The notes beneath the pieces are model-generated. The model searched no databases, was not told the DNA's origin, and was given only the letters and a program-made list of their open reading frames with translations. Shown here piece after piece: positions 50,774 to 59,373 of a DNA stretch of 64,000 bases (its first letter is position 1; each line of letters starts with the position of its first letter). The DNA comes from Sideroxyarcus emersonii (GTDB taxonomy: Bacteria; Pseudomonadota; Gammaproteobacteria; Burkholderiales; Gallionellaceae), in the NCBI RefSeq assembly GCF_021654335.1, contig NZ_AP023423.1:1425001-1489000 (forward strand), given 5' to 3'. The position numbers and the translations under genes are program-made.

Positions 50774-52743
50774 TATTCACCCAGGCCCATTTGGATATAG
50801 CCGGTCGGACACACATCCGCACAGATGTGACAACCGATGCACTTGTCGTAGTCCGTGGCGACATAACGGCCCAGGGTGGATTCCGTCTTCTTGACCCGAT
50901 ACACGGCAGTCTGCGGGCAATACACCACGCAATTGTCGCATTCGAAGCACATGCCGCAGCTCATGCAGCGCTTGGCCTCAGCGACAGCCTGTTTCTCGTC
51001 CAGCACGCCGAGGCGATCCTGGAAATTGCCCAGAGCACTCTCCTTGTCGAGCGTGATCACGTTACGCTGGTTGCGCGAAACGAAGGAGAAATGGCCGAGG
51101 AACAGCTTGTCGTGCGGGATGATGTAACGGTCCGAACGATTGTCGAAGTTGTGCACCGCGACATCGGACTTGAACGTACCGCGCATCGGTTCGTGCGATT
51201 CCTTGATCTCGATTCCCTTTTCGACCAGCTTGCGCATCAGATCGAACTGGTGCGCATCGATCTTGGGACGCTTCTCCAGATCGCGGCCCAGCAGGAAGTT
51301 ATGGATGCCGTCGGCCGCAATGGAACCGTGGCCGATCGCCGTCGTCAGCAAGTGCGGACGAATCACGTCGCCGCCGGCAAACACTCCCGGCTGTCCGTTC
51401 ACCACATAGTTGCGGTCGGTAGAGACTGCCCCCTTGCCGTTGTTGAACTGCTCCAATCCGGTGAAGTCGACCGCCTGGCCGATCGCGGAAACGATCAGGT
51501 CTGCCTCGATGTCGTGCTCGCTGCCTTCGATGTTTTTGATCTCCAGCTTGCCGCCAGCCAGTTTGGCTTCGCACTTGGCAACCCGCAGCGCTGTGGCACG
51601 GCCATTCGCGTCGCGCACAATGCCGATTGGCACCAGGCTGCCGAGAATATGGATGCCTTCCGCCAGCGCCTGCTCGATCTCGTGTTTGTTGGCCTGCATC
51701 TTGTCGATGTTGAACACCGAGGTCAGCGTCACTTCGGCACCCTGCTTGGCGGAGATGTCAGCCACATCGTGGGCCATGCGGCCGGCGATGGCGAGTTCGG
51801 CGTCGGTCGGCTTGGCATGTGCGATATGTCCCAAGCGACGGGCCACGGTCGCCACGTCGATGGAAGTATCGCCGCCGCCAACCACCACCACGCGCTTGCC
51901 CACATGCTGCAAACGGCCGTCGTTGAATGCCTTCAGGAAGGCAGTCGCGGTAACCACATTGGGCGCCAGCGCATCGGCAATGGGCAATGCCCGGCCGGCC
52001 TGCGCTCCCATGCCGAGGAATACGGCATCGAACTCCTTGCGGATCTGGTCCATGGTGATATCGGTGCCGACGCGGGTCTTCATGCGCGTCTTCACGCCCA
52101 GATCGAGGATGCGCTGAATCTCGGCATCCAGCACATCGCGCGGAGTACGGAAACCAGGAATGCCATAGCGCATCATGCCGCCGAGATATTCGTGCTCGTC
52201 GAAAATGGTGACCTCATGCCCTTTCAGCACCAGCTGATAGGCACAGGAGAGGCCGGCAGGACCGCCGCCGAGAATCGCCACCTTCTTGCCGGAGGACGCA
52301 ACATTGGGCTTGTTGAATTTGAGCTTGTTGGCGACTGCGTATTCGCCGAGAAAATGCTCTACCGAGTTGATGCCGACGTGGTCTTCCACCTCGTTACGAT
52401 TACACCCGCTTTCGCATGGCGCCGGACACACGCGTCCCATCACGGACGGGAACGGATTGGCCTCGGTCAGGCGACGCCAGGCGTATTCCTGCCACGGCAT
52501 GAGCGGCTTGCCGTCCGCACCGACCGGCGGCTTTTCGGTGCCGCGCACGATGGCCAGATAACCACGGATATCTTCGCCAGCCGGGCAGCTGCCCTGGCAT
52601 GGAGGCGTAGACTGGATATAGGTCGGGCATTTATAGGAATATCCTGCCTGAAAGATCTTCTCGTTCAGACGGCGCACCTTATTATCGCCATCCTTGTAAC
52701 GACGGAATGTAATCTTTTGCGGTGTCTCGGTTGTTACTGACAT
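50773..52743 (-). CDS. dsrL: DsrL, NAD(P)H-linked flavoprotein of the rDsr pathway
   Basis: A 656-residue cytoplasmic iron-sulfur flavoprotein related to the small subunit of glutamate synthase. An N-terminal Cys-rich segment, FAD site (AILGGGPAGLSCAYQLVLKG), NAD(P)H site (VVVVGGGDTSIDVATVARRLG) and a C-terminal two-cluster ferredoxin domain (CMSCGMCFECDNCVVYCP and CIGCHICADVCPTGY). DsrL accepts electrons from DsrAB during sulfur oxidation and marks the oxidative direction of the pathway. Confidence 0.96.
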   Translation of the reverse strand: MSVTTETPQKITFRRYKDGDNKVRRLNEKIFQAGYSYKCPTYIQSTPPCQGSCPAGEDIRGYLAIVRGTEKPPVGADGKPLMPWQEYAWRRLTEANPFPSVMGRVCPAPCESGCNRNEVEDHVGINSVEHFLGEYAVANKLKFNKPNVASSGKKVAILGGGPAGLSCAYQLVLKGHEVTIFDEHEYLGGMMRYGIPGFRTPRDVLDAEIQRILDLGVKTRMKTRVGTDITMDQIRKEFDAVFLGMGAQAGRALPIADALAPNVVTATAFLKAFNDGRLQHVGKRVVVVGGGDTSIDVATVARRLGHIAHAKPTDAELAIAGRMAHDVADISAKQGAEVTLTSVFNIDKMQANKHEIEQALAEGIHILGSLVPIGIVRDANGRATALRVAKCEAKLAGGKLEIKNIEGSEHDIEADLIVSAIGQAVDFTGLEQFNNGKGAVSTDRNYVVNGQPGVFAGGDVIRPHLLTTAIGHGSIAADGIHNFLLGRDLEKRPKIDAHQFDLMRKLVEKGIEIKESHEPMRGTFKSDVAVHNFDNRSDRYIIPHDKLFLGHFSFVSRNQRNVITLDKESALGNFQDRLGVLDEKQAVAEAKRCMSCGMCFECDNCVVYCPQTAVYRVKKTESTLGRYVATDYDKCIGCHICADVCPTGYIQMGLGE

Positions 52744-52758
52744 TTGCCTATCTCCTCT

Positions 52759-54288
52759 TTATTTCGCACCCAACTGGATCGCGTTGCTGACCAGTTGATG
52801 CACGCCGCCCACCATCCGTCTATCGAATCCGTAGATGGGCATGACCTTGGTAAATTGAGCCTTGCAGATGGCGCAGATGGTCGCCATGAAATTGACGCCG
52901 TGCTCGTCCACCGCCTGTTGCAGCACTTCCATGCGCGGCAATGCGCCCTTGACGCGCAAATCGAGCAGATCGTCGGTCAGCAGGCCGCCGCCGCCGCCGC
53001 AGCAGAACGTCTGCTCGCGCGTGGTATTGGGCGCCATCTCGACGAAGTTGTTGGCGACTGCCTTGATGATGTTGCGCGGGATCTCGAACTGGCCTCCGGG
53101 CAGATCCCCCATGCGCGAACCGCGTGCCACATTGCAGGAATCGTGGAACGTGATGATGTATTTGTCGTTGGCCGTTTTATCGAAGGTCAGACGCTCGTCC
53201 TGGATCATGTCCCAGGTGAATTCGCAGATATGTGCCGGCTGTTTGTAGCGATGATCCAGCTGTTTCTGCAGCATCTGCGCGAACCGGTCGTTGGGATCCG
53301 CACCGTCGCCCACGCCGGTCAAGGTATTCCAGAAACTGTACGCCACGCGCCAGGCATGGCCGCACTCGCCTACCACGATGCGCTTGACGCCCAGCTCCAG
53401 CGCAGCCTGACGGATACGCATGGCAATGGCGCGCAACTGGTCGTAGTTGCCGATGAACATGCCGAAGTTACCGGCCTCCGACGACATTGACGACAGCGTC
53501 CAGCTGGTGCCCGTGGCATGGAACACCTTGGCATAGCCGATCAGGCTGTCGATATGCGGCTCGGCAAAGAAATCGGCGGACGGCGTGATCAGCAGCACTT
53601 CTGCGCCTTTGACATCCATTGGGAAACGCACGTCGATACCGGTGGCATCCTTAACGTCTTCCTCCAGCCCTTCCAGCGTATCCTGCAGCGCCGGACCGGG
53701 CAAACCGAGGTTGTTGCCGATCTTGTGCACCTTGCCGATGATCTCGTTGGAATATTTCTGGCCGTAACCGACCGAATCGAGTATCTCGCGCGCCGCCATG
53801 GTGACTTCAGCCGTATCGATGCCATAAGGGCAGAACACTGAGCAACGGCGGCATTCGGAACACTGGTTGAAATAGTTGTACCACTCGTCCAGCACTTCGC
53901 GGGTCAGGTCGCGCGCACCGACCAGTTTGGGAAACAGTTTGCCGGGCAAGGTGAAATAACGGCGGTATACGCTGCGCAACAGATCCTGGCGGGCCACCGG
54001 CATGTTCTTCGGATCTTGCGTTCCGATGAAATAATGGCACTTGTCCGAACAGGCGCCACAGTGCACGCAGGCATCCATGAACACCTTGAGCGAACGGTAT
54101 TTTGTGAGCAGCTCGCCCATTCTGGCGATGGCGCGGTCATGCCAGTCTTCCACCAGCTGGCCGGGAAAACCGATGGCCTCGTTGAGCTTGTCGCTGGCGA
54201 CAAAAGGCCCCTTGCCTTCCATCGCGCCCGGTTTCAGGGCCGGGATGATGGGGATGGTGCGATAGGCTGGTGCAGTGATATCGCTCAT
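52759..54288 (-). CDS. dsrK: DsrK, HdrD-like iron-sulfur subunit
   Basis: A 509-residue cytoplasmic subunit of DsrMKJOP related to heterodisulfide reductase HdrD. Two ferredoxin clusters (CVHCGACSDKCHYF; CSECRRCSVFCPYG) and the CCG-type catalytic centre (HDSCNVARGSRMG and TFCCGGGGGLLTDD). It is thought to act on the DsrC trisulfide/disulfide. The ATG at 54288 overlaps the dsrM stop by ATGA. Confidence 0.96.
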   Translation of the reverse strand: MSDITAPAYRTIPIIPALKPGAMEGKGPFVASDKLNEAIGFPGQLVEDWHDRAIARMGELLTKYRSLKVFMDACVHCGACSDKCHYFIGTQDPKNMPVARQDLLRSVYRRYFTLPGKLFPKLVGARDLTREVLDEWYNYFNQCSECRRCSVFCPYGIDTAEVTMAAREILDSVGYGQKYSNEIIGKVHKIGNNLGLPGPALQDTLEGLEEDVKDATGIDVRFPMDVKGAEVLLITPSADFFAEPHIDSLIGYAKVFHATGTSWTLSSMSSEAGNFGMFIGNYDQLRAIAMRIRQAALELGVKRIVVGECGHAWRVAYSFWNTLTGVGDGADPNDRFAQMLQKQLDHRYKQPAHICEFTWDMIQDERLTFDKTANDKYIITFHDSCNVARGSRMGDLPGGQFEIPRNIIKAVANNFVEMAPNTTREQTFCCGGGGGLLTDDLLDLRVKGALPRMEVLQQAVDEHGVNFMATICAICKAQFTKVMPIYGFDRRMVGGVHQLVSNAIQLGAK

Positions 54289-55013
54289 TCGCTGACCTCG
54301 AAACTCTTCGCCCAAGGGGCGATATGACGCCTCTCGCGAGGATCGTCCTTCTGATTGCGGGTTGGAGAGAAAAAGACTCCTGGTGCGTGCAGCAATTTGC
54401 TAAAGGGGAACACGACCAGGAGCAGCACAACCAACGATAAATGCACAACCAGCAACGGATCAGCTGGCAACGGCTTGATGTCGAAACGCATCAAGCCGAT
54501 AAAAAAGTTTTTCACCGAAATCACATCCGTGTGCGCGATGAACTTCATCGACAAACCGGAAGCGGCGATGCCGATCAGCAGCAGCAACATCAAGTGATCG
54601 GATGGTGTGGAGATGTACCGGATACGCTCGACGAACAGGCGGCGCGCCCATAATCCGCACAGGCCAAGCAACATGGTGATACCCGCATACATGCCGAACG
54701 GCTGTATGAATGCGACCCAATCCCATACCGGGTCGGTGAAATAGCGCAGGTGGCGCAGGATCACCAGCGCCAGACTGCCATGGAACAACCAGCCCAGCAC
54801 CCAGGTCCACAGATTCGCCTTGAACAGACTCTCGAAAAACAGTACTTCCCGAGTCATGCGCAACACCACGCCGCCCGTTGTGGTCGGTGCGGGCGTGGTC
54901 GGTATCTTCAGCGGAGCCGGTGTGCCGGCGTAGGTGCTAATACGAAAGAGCACCCCTACGACAAGCAACAGCGTAGCGAGATAAAACAGGATCGCGAAGA
55001 CGATGCTCGCCAT
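54285..55013 (-). CDS. dsrM: DsrM, haem b membrane subunit
   Basis: A 242-residue membrane protein related to NarI, with about five helices and histidines in helices (LGWLFHGSLALVILRHLRYF; VVHLSLVVLLLVVFPFSKLLHAPG) suited to bind haems b. Partner of DsrK, with which it overlaps by four bases; together they link the quinone pool to DsrC redox chemistry. Confidence 0.94.
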   Translation of the reverse strand: MASIVFAILFYLATLLLVVGVLFRISTYAGTPAPLKIPTTPAPTTTGGVVLRMTREVLFFESLFKANLWTWVLGWLFHGSLALVILRHLRYFTDPVWDWVAFIQPFGMYAGITMLLGLCGLWARRLFVERIRYISTPSDHLMLLLLIGIAASGLSMKFIAHTDVISVKNFFIGLMRFDIKPLPADPLLVVHLSLVVLLLVVFPFSKLLHAPGVFFSPTRNQKDDPRERRHIAPWAKSFEVSE

Positions 55014-55040
55014 GGAGGATTCCCTGTCTCTGGCTCTGAA

Positions 55041-55376
55041 TCAAACGCAACCGGTCGGTTTTGGCAGACCGGCGATCTTGCACGCCTGCTTGCCTGGACC
55101 ATACGGGAACAGGCCATACAGGTATTCGCTGTTGCCCTTTTCTGCGCCGAGTTTCTTGCCGATCGCCTTGGTCAAGACGCGGACTGCCGGAGCGATCTGA
55201 TATTCCTCGAAATATTCACGCAGGAAATTGATGACTTCCCAGTGCTGTTCGGTCATATTGATGCTTTCGGTCTGCGCGATGTAATTCGCCACATCAGTGT
55301 TCCAGTCGGACAGATTGATCAGATAACCCTCTTCGTCCGTTTCGTAGCTTTTACCGCCAACTTCGATGCTTGCCAT
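55041..55376 (-). CDS. dsrC: DsrC, sulfur-carrying substrate protein
   Basis: A 111-residue protein of the DsrC/TusE family with both C-terminal redox cysteines, C99 (GKQACKIAG) and C110 (penultimate, PTGCV). It carries sulfur between DsrEFH and DsrAB as a per- or trisulfide. AAGGAGA precedes the ATG. A second DsrC-like gene lacking both cysteines lies at 59997-60326, so this is the working carrier. Confidence 0.97.
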   Translation of the reverse strand: MASIEVGGKSYETDEEGYLINLSDWNTDVANYIAQTESINMTEQHWEVINFLREYFEEYQIAPAVRVLTKAIGKKLGAEKGNSEYLYGLFPYGPGKQACKIAGLPKPTGCV

Positions 55377-55403
55377 GTTGATTCTCCTTCTGTGTGTTGC
55401 AAA

Positions 55404-55700
55404 TTAAAGCCAGGATTGGCAGTTTTTGTTATTGACCGTCAACTCGACGAAACCGCCATAATCTACTGGCGAAACGCCTTCCATGAGCCGATCTCCCATG
55501 CCGCGAGCCTCAAGGTCGGGCATCAAGACATGAATCTTGAATTTCCCCAGTGCAGCACGCAACCTGGCCTCGACGGCACTTCCCCGAGTCGCCGCATAGA
55601 CGGCATCCTCGATGAGCAGGATGTCCCCGCCTGTCGCCGTATTCAGACAGCTATCCAGCGTGTTGCCGGTCAGGGGAGATTTATTGATGATATGTAGCAT
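55404..55700 (-). CDS. dsrH: DsrH, TusB-like sulfur relay subunit
   Basis: A 98-residue subunit of the DsrEFH hexamer starting MLHIINKSPLTGNTLDSCL, with a Cys at residue 18 close to the conserved family position. Presence of a separate dsrH with dsrE and dsrF supports the sulfur-oxidising type of Dsr system. Spaced 27 bases from dsrC. Confidence 0.93.
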   Translation of the reverse strand: MLHIINKSPLTGNTLDSCLNTATGGDILLIEDAVYAATRGSAVEARLRAALGKFKIHVLMPDLEARGMGDRLMEGVSPVDYGGFVELTVNNKNCQSWL

Positions 55701-55709
55701 GGGTTCCCC

Positions 55710-56075
55710 TTAGAAACTCAAGACAACGTCTTGTTCATCCATCAGCTTTCCCATCTCGGCGCGGCTGAGCACAGTGATGGGCACCAGAAAGTCTTCTTCA
55801 GTGAGGCCACGCGCTTCCATGGCTTCCTTCTCGACGTACAGTTTCTCTACATCGTAATCTTCCAGGGCACGATAGGCCGGCGAGAAGTTCTTGGTCTCGA
55901 TGCCCTTGGTCTGCTGCCCCTTCTTCAACTGGTATACGCCGTCGTCCAGGAATACCAGGGACACATCCTGGTCGAAGGCGGCGGAAATCAATACCACCTC
56001 CAGCGACTCCAAGGCATAGATCGTGCCGTAAGGCGCTTTGCGGTTGACGAACATGAATTTTTTCGCGTCACTCAT
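55710..56075 (-). CDS. dsrF: DsrF, TusC-like sulfur relay subunit
   Basis: A 121-residue DsrE/F-fold subunit (MSDAKKFMFVNRKAPYGTIY start, FDQDVSLVFLDDGVYQLKKGQ). It has no Cys in the active-site position, as in known DsrF, and works within DsrE2F2H2. Lies between dsrE and dsrH with gaps of about ten bases. Confidence 0.93.
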   Translation of the reverse strand: MSDAKKFMFVNRKAPYGTIYALESLEVVLISAAFDQDVSLVFLDDGVYQLKKGQQTKGIETKNFSPAYRALEDYDVEKLYVEKEAMEARGLTEEDFLVPITVLSRAEMGKLMDEQDVVLSF

Positions 56076-56086
56076 TTCGCTTCCCC

Positions 56087-56446
56087 TTAGTCGCCGAAGG
56101 TGACCAGACGGTCACACTTGATGCCGGCTTCAACCAGTTGCCCCAGGCCGGAGATACGGAATCCCTGAGCCAGGTTCTCTTCCTTGATACCGCGACGCAA
56201 GGCTGCCGCCACACAGACCACCAGATCGATCTTGTTGTCTTCCGCCAGCTTGGCCCAGCGGTTCACAATGTGCCGATCGTCCTGAGGCGGCTCGGTCAGC
56301 TTCGAGGCATTGTTGACGCCATCGTGATAGAAGAACACACGCCATACTTCGTGTCCTTTCTCGATGGCCGCCTTGGCAAACAGATAAGCCGAGTCACTTG
56401 CCTGATGCTGGTACGGCCCTTCATTGACGACGATTCCGAATTTCAT
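56087..56446 (-). CDS. dsrE: DsrE, TusD-like sulfurtransferase subunit
   Basis: A 119-residue subunit with the sulfur-carrying Cys at position 78 (DLVVCVAAALRRG), the residue shown to be essential in the Allochromatium protein. N-terminus MKFGIVVNEGPYQHQ. It passes persulfide sulfur to DsrC. Follows dsrB by 13 bases. Confidence 0.95.
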   Translation of the reverse strand: MKFGIVVNEGPYQHQASDSAYLFAKAAIEKGHEVWRVFFYHDGVNNASKLTEPPQDDRHIVNRWAKLAEDNKIDLVVCVAAALRRGIKEENLAQGFRISGLGQLVEAGIKCDRLVTFGD

Positions 56447-56459
56447 TCAGGTCCCTCGC

Positions 56460-57539
56460 TCAGAAACGGATATGCGTCGACGCATTCAGGTTGTAACGCG
56501 AGCCACGCCAATCATCGATCAGATACTTGGTGAAAGGCAATCCGGTCTTCTCGAAGAAACGCGGCCAGCCGATACGATCGATCCAGTCAGCCAAACGCTC
56601 CCATGGACGCGCATCTTCCTTGTACACACGCAGGATGTTCTTCACGGCCTCGGAAACTTCCGGCCAGCGCGGTGCATTATTCGGGAAACCGGATGCAACC
56701 ATCTTCATGAATGTAGGCTTGCCGCGCGCATTCGAGTTCTTGCCGCCCACCCAGATCGCCAGCTTGGAGTTCTCCGGATCGTTGATCTGCATCGGCGGGC
56801 AAGGTGGATAGCAGGCGCCGCAGCACATACATTTGGTCTCGTCGATTTCCAGGGACGGCTTGCCGTTCACCATTGCAGGACGGATCGCCGCAACCGGGCA
56901 ACGCGCAACGACAGCCGGGCGTTCGCACACGTTGGCAACCAGGTCATGGTTGATGACCGGCGGCTTGGTGTGTTGCACGATGATGGCGATATCGGCCTGA
57001 CCGCCGCAGTTGATCTCGCAGCACGAAGTCGAAAGGTGCACACGGTTCGGCATCTCTTCGCGCTTGAATTCGACGATCAGCTCGTCCATCAGCGCCTTGA
57101 CCACACCGGAAGCATCCGTGCCGGGAATGTCGCAATGCAGCCAGCCCTGGGTATGCGCGATCATGGTTACGGAATTGCCGGTACCGCCGACCGGGAAGCC
57201 GTGCTTTTCCAGCTCGGCGATCAGCGGCGCGACTTTCTTCTCGTCCGACACGATGAACTCGATATTGGAACGGATGGTGAAGCGTACGCGGCCTTCGGCA
57301 AACTTGTCGGCGATGTCGCACAGCGTGCGGATGGTATAGACGTCCATCTGGCGCTGCGTACCGGCACGCACCGACCATACTTCGTCGCCGCTGTGGGAGA
57401 CATGGTGCAGCACGCCGGGGCGGGGACGATCGTGGTATTTCCAGTTACCGTAGTTCTTTGCCAGCAACGGATGCAGATATTTCTTGTTGTCCGGTACGCC
57501 AGTCTCTTTCGGCTTGCGCATCTGTAAAGGTGCATTCAT
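56460..57539 (-). CDS. dsrB: Reverse dissimilatory sulfite reductase beta subunit
   Basis: A 359-residue siroheme/[4Fe-4S] subunit. Cysteines for the siroheme-linked cluster are in STSCCEINCGG and nearby, and a ferredoxin domain CMCCGACYPPCPPM follows. Forms the alpha2-beta2 enzyme with DsrA and in this context oxidises DsrC-bound sulfur to sulfite. GAGGAGA precedes the ATG. Confidence 0.97.
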   Translation of the reverse strand: MNAPLQMRKPKETGVPDNKKYLHPLLAKNYGNWKYHDRPRPGVLHHVSHSGDEVWSVRAGTQRQMDVYTIRTLCDIADKFAEGRVRFTIRSNIEFIVSDEKKVAPLIAELEKHGFPVGGTGNSVTMIAHTQGWLHCDIPGTDASGVVKALMDELIVEFKREEMPNRVHLSTSCCEINCGGQADIAIIVQHTKPPVINHDLVANVCERPAVVARCPVAAIRPAMVNGKPSLEIDETKCMCCGACYPPCPPMQINDPENSKLAIWVGGKNSNARGKPTFMKMVASGFPNNAPRWPEVSEAVKNILRVYKEDARPWERLADWIDRIGWPRFFEKTGLPFTKYLIDDWRGSRYNLNASTHIRF

Positions 57540-57550
57540 CTTCTATCTCC

Positions 57551-58846
57551 TCAGGCTGCTTGCTGTTTGGCTTTGATCTTGGCGACTTCGTCGTCCCATC
57601 CGTCGGTACGGACATACGGGTTCATGCGCGGAGAATTGATCATGGCCGGATCAACATCGATCTCCATCGCATCGAGGAAGTTGGCCAGGCCGATGCGCTC
57701 GATCATCTCGCCGGTACGCTCGTGCTCCAGAGCATTCTCGGCAAAGAAGTCGATGGTGCGCTGGGCGAAATCGACCAGTTTCTCGACCTGCTCTTCGGTA
57801 TCCAGCTTCATGAACGGGATCACCACGGTACCCATCAGGCCGCCGATCTTCAGGTGGCTCTTGCCGCCTACCAGCACGCTCGCGCCTTTGTCCTTGCCGG
57901 GAGCCAGTGCGCCCGTCATCACATTGATGCAGTGCATGCAGCGCACGCAGTCCTGGTTGTTGATCTCGACGGCATGCGTGTCGCTGATGGCCACGCTGGT
58001 GATGTGTTCGCCCTTCTTGATCTTCTTGATCTCCTTGACCTGGAAAGTCTTGGTCGGGCAGCGCGCAACCACATCGTTAACCAGTTCATCCATGCCGTGT
58101 TTGGCGAACCACTTCTTCGCCAGTCCCTCATCGGTACGGATATTGTCCCGCCATGTACCGATCACGGCCATGTCGGAGCGCTGGATCGCATTCATGCAGT
58201 CGTTCGGGCAGCCCGAGAACTTGAATTTGAACTTGTACGGCAAGGAAGGACGGTGCAGATCGTCAAGGAAGGTATTCAGTACGGCACGGTGTGCCTGGGC
58301 TTCGTCGTAACAGGATTGCTCGCAACGGGCCGCGCCAACGCAAGACATCGAAGTGCGGACTGCAGGACCGGCGCCACCGAGATCGAAACCCATTTCATTG
58401 ATCTCGTCGAAGGCTTTTTGCACATTCTCCGTGCTGCATCCCTGGAACATGATGTCCCCGGATTGGCCGTGAAATGCAATCAGACCGGAACCGTGCTTTT
58501 CCCAGATATCGCAGAATTTACGCAGTGTGTCGGTATCGTAATGCATGCCGGGAGGAGGCATGACGCGCAGCGTGTGGAATTCAGCGGCATCCTTGTAAAT
58601 CGCCTGGCCATTCTCGTCCTTGAGTTCGGTAAAGCGCGGGATCACGCCGCCACCATAACCGAATACGCCGACCGTGCCACCCTTCCAGAAACCCTTGCGA
58701 GTCTTGTACGAGGTCTCCAGTTGTCCCAGCAAGTCGACCATGAGATCCTTTTCCTTGGCCAGACGTTTCAGGCCGGTCACAAAGCTTGGCCATTGACCCT
58801 TTTCGAGTTCATCCAGATTCGGAGTGCTATGCATCTTTTTCGCCAT
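57551..58846 (-). CDS. dsrA: Reverse dissimilatory sulfite reductase alpha subunit
   Basis: A 431-residue catalytic subunit. Siroheme-cluster cysteines CVGAARCEQSC and CPNDC are in the expected Cx5C and Cx3C spacing, and an inserted ferredoxin domain has CVRCMHCINVM. First gene of the leftward dsr operon; AAAGGAAA precedes the ATG. The oxidative direction is inferred from the accompanying dsrEFH and dsrL. Confidence 0.97.
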   Translation of the reverse strand: MAKKMHSTPNLDELEKGQWPSFVTGLKRLAKEKDLMVDLLGQLETSYKTRKGFWKGGTVGVFGYGGGVIPRFTELKDENGQAIYKDAAEFHTLRVMPPPGMHYDTDTLRKFCDIWEKHGSGLIAFHGQSGDIMFQGCSTENVQKAFDEINEMGFDLGGAGPAVRTSMSCVGAARCEQSCYDEAQAHRAVLNTFLDDLHRPSLPYKFKFKFSGCPNDCMNAIQRSDMAVIGTWRDNIRTDEGLAKKWFAKHGMDELVNDVVARCPTKTFQVKEIKKIKKGEHITSVAISDTHAVEINNQDCVRCMHCINVMTGALAPGKDKGASVLVGGKSHLKIGGLMGTVVIPFMKLDTEEQVEKLVDFAQRTIDFFAENALEHERTGEMIERIGLANFLDAMEIDVDPAMINSPRMNPYVRTDGWDDEVAKIKAKQQAA

Positions 58847-59157
58847 GATATTTTCCTTTCAAGTCGCGTTGCGCTATGTTGCCCGGCGAGGGGCTGGAAT
58901 GACGGTGTCGTACGGGCTCTGGCACAAATACTACTAACCGACCCGGTTTCTTAATGGTTCCGCATGGTACGGCGCTACTTCAAGCCTAACCATCACCCGT
59001 AGCGGCTATGCAAAATAACCCTTAAGGGTGGTACTTTTCACTTCCCCAGTAGTATTCCAAACTGGGCAGTATTGGCGATAGACTGGGGACAGATCGCATA
59101 TACTGGGTTCGCCGATACGCTTTCCGATTCATTCCTGCAAACGATTGAAGAACAAAT
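58847..59157. promoter_or_regulatory. Divergent dsr control region with dyads and repeated ACTGGG boxes
   Basis: A 311-base region between dsrA and the divergent accessory operon. It contains a perfect 12-base palindrome ACCCTTAAGGGT (59018-59029). An inverted pair CCCAGT (59045-59050) / ACTGGG (59061-59066) is followed by two more direct ACTGGG boxes at 59082 and 59102, spaced 21 and 20 bases apart, about two helix turns. A -10-like TATACT (59099-59104) overlaps the last box. No consensus -35 is visible on either strand, fitting activator control. The regulator is unknown. Confidence 0.5.
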
Positions 59158-59373
59158 ATGGCGAAAATCACCGAACTGAGCAAAATCAATGTCCCTTTGG
59201 GCGGGCAGCAGATCGATCTGCAGCAGATCGACCATGCGGAAGGCGGTATGAGCATGTTGCGCGTTCGCATCCGCGAAGGCAAGCGCTTCACCATCTTCGA
59301 TATTGACCCTGTAACCGCAACCCAATGGGCCGACACCATGCATCAATGGGCGGCCACGCAAGGCAACAAGTGA
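59158..59373 (+). CDS. Small 71-residue protein leading the dsr-divergent operon, function unknown
   Basis: A soluble protein beginning MAKITELSKINVPLGGQQID and ending AATQGNK, without Cys or a signal peptide; predicted mostly beta with a terminal helix (TATQWADTMHQWAA). The ribosome binding site is weak. Its stop overlaps the GTG start of the Cas6-like gene (GTGA), so the two are probably made together. I do not recognise the family. Confidence 0.65.
   Translation: MAKITELSKINVPLGGQQIDLQQIDHAEGGMSMLRVRIREGKRFTIFDIDPVTATQWADTMHQWAATQGNK

Noticed and set aside
50758..52740. A 660-codon open frame on the plus strand
   Set aside because: Antisense to dsrL, whose flavin and ferredoxin motifs are unmistakable.
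58900..58940. TGGCAC motif as a sigma-54 promoter for dsr
   Set aside because: The matching -12 element (TTGC at the right spacing) is absent.
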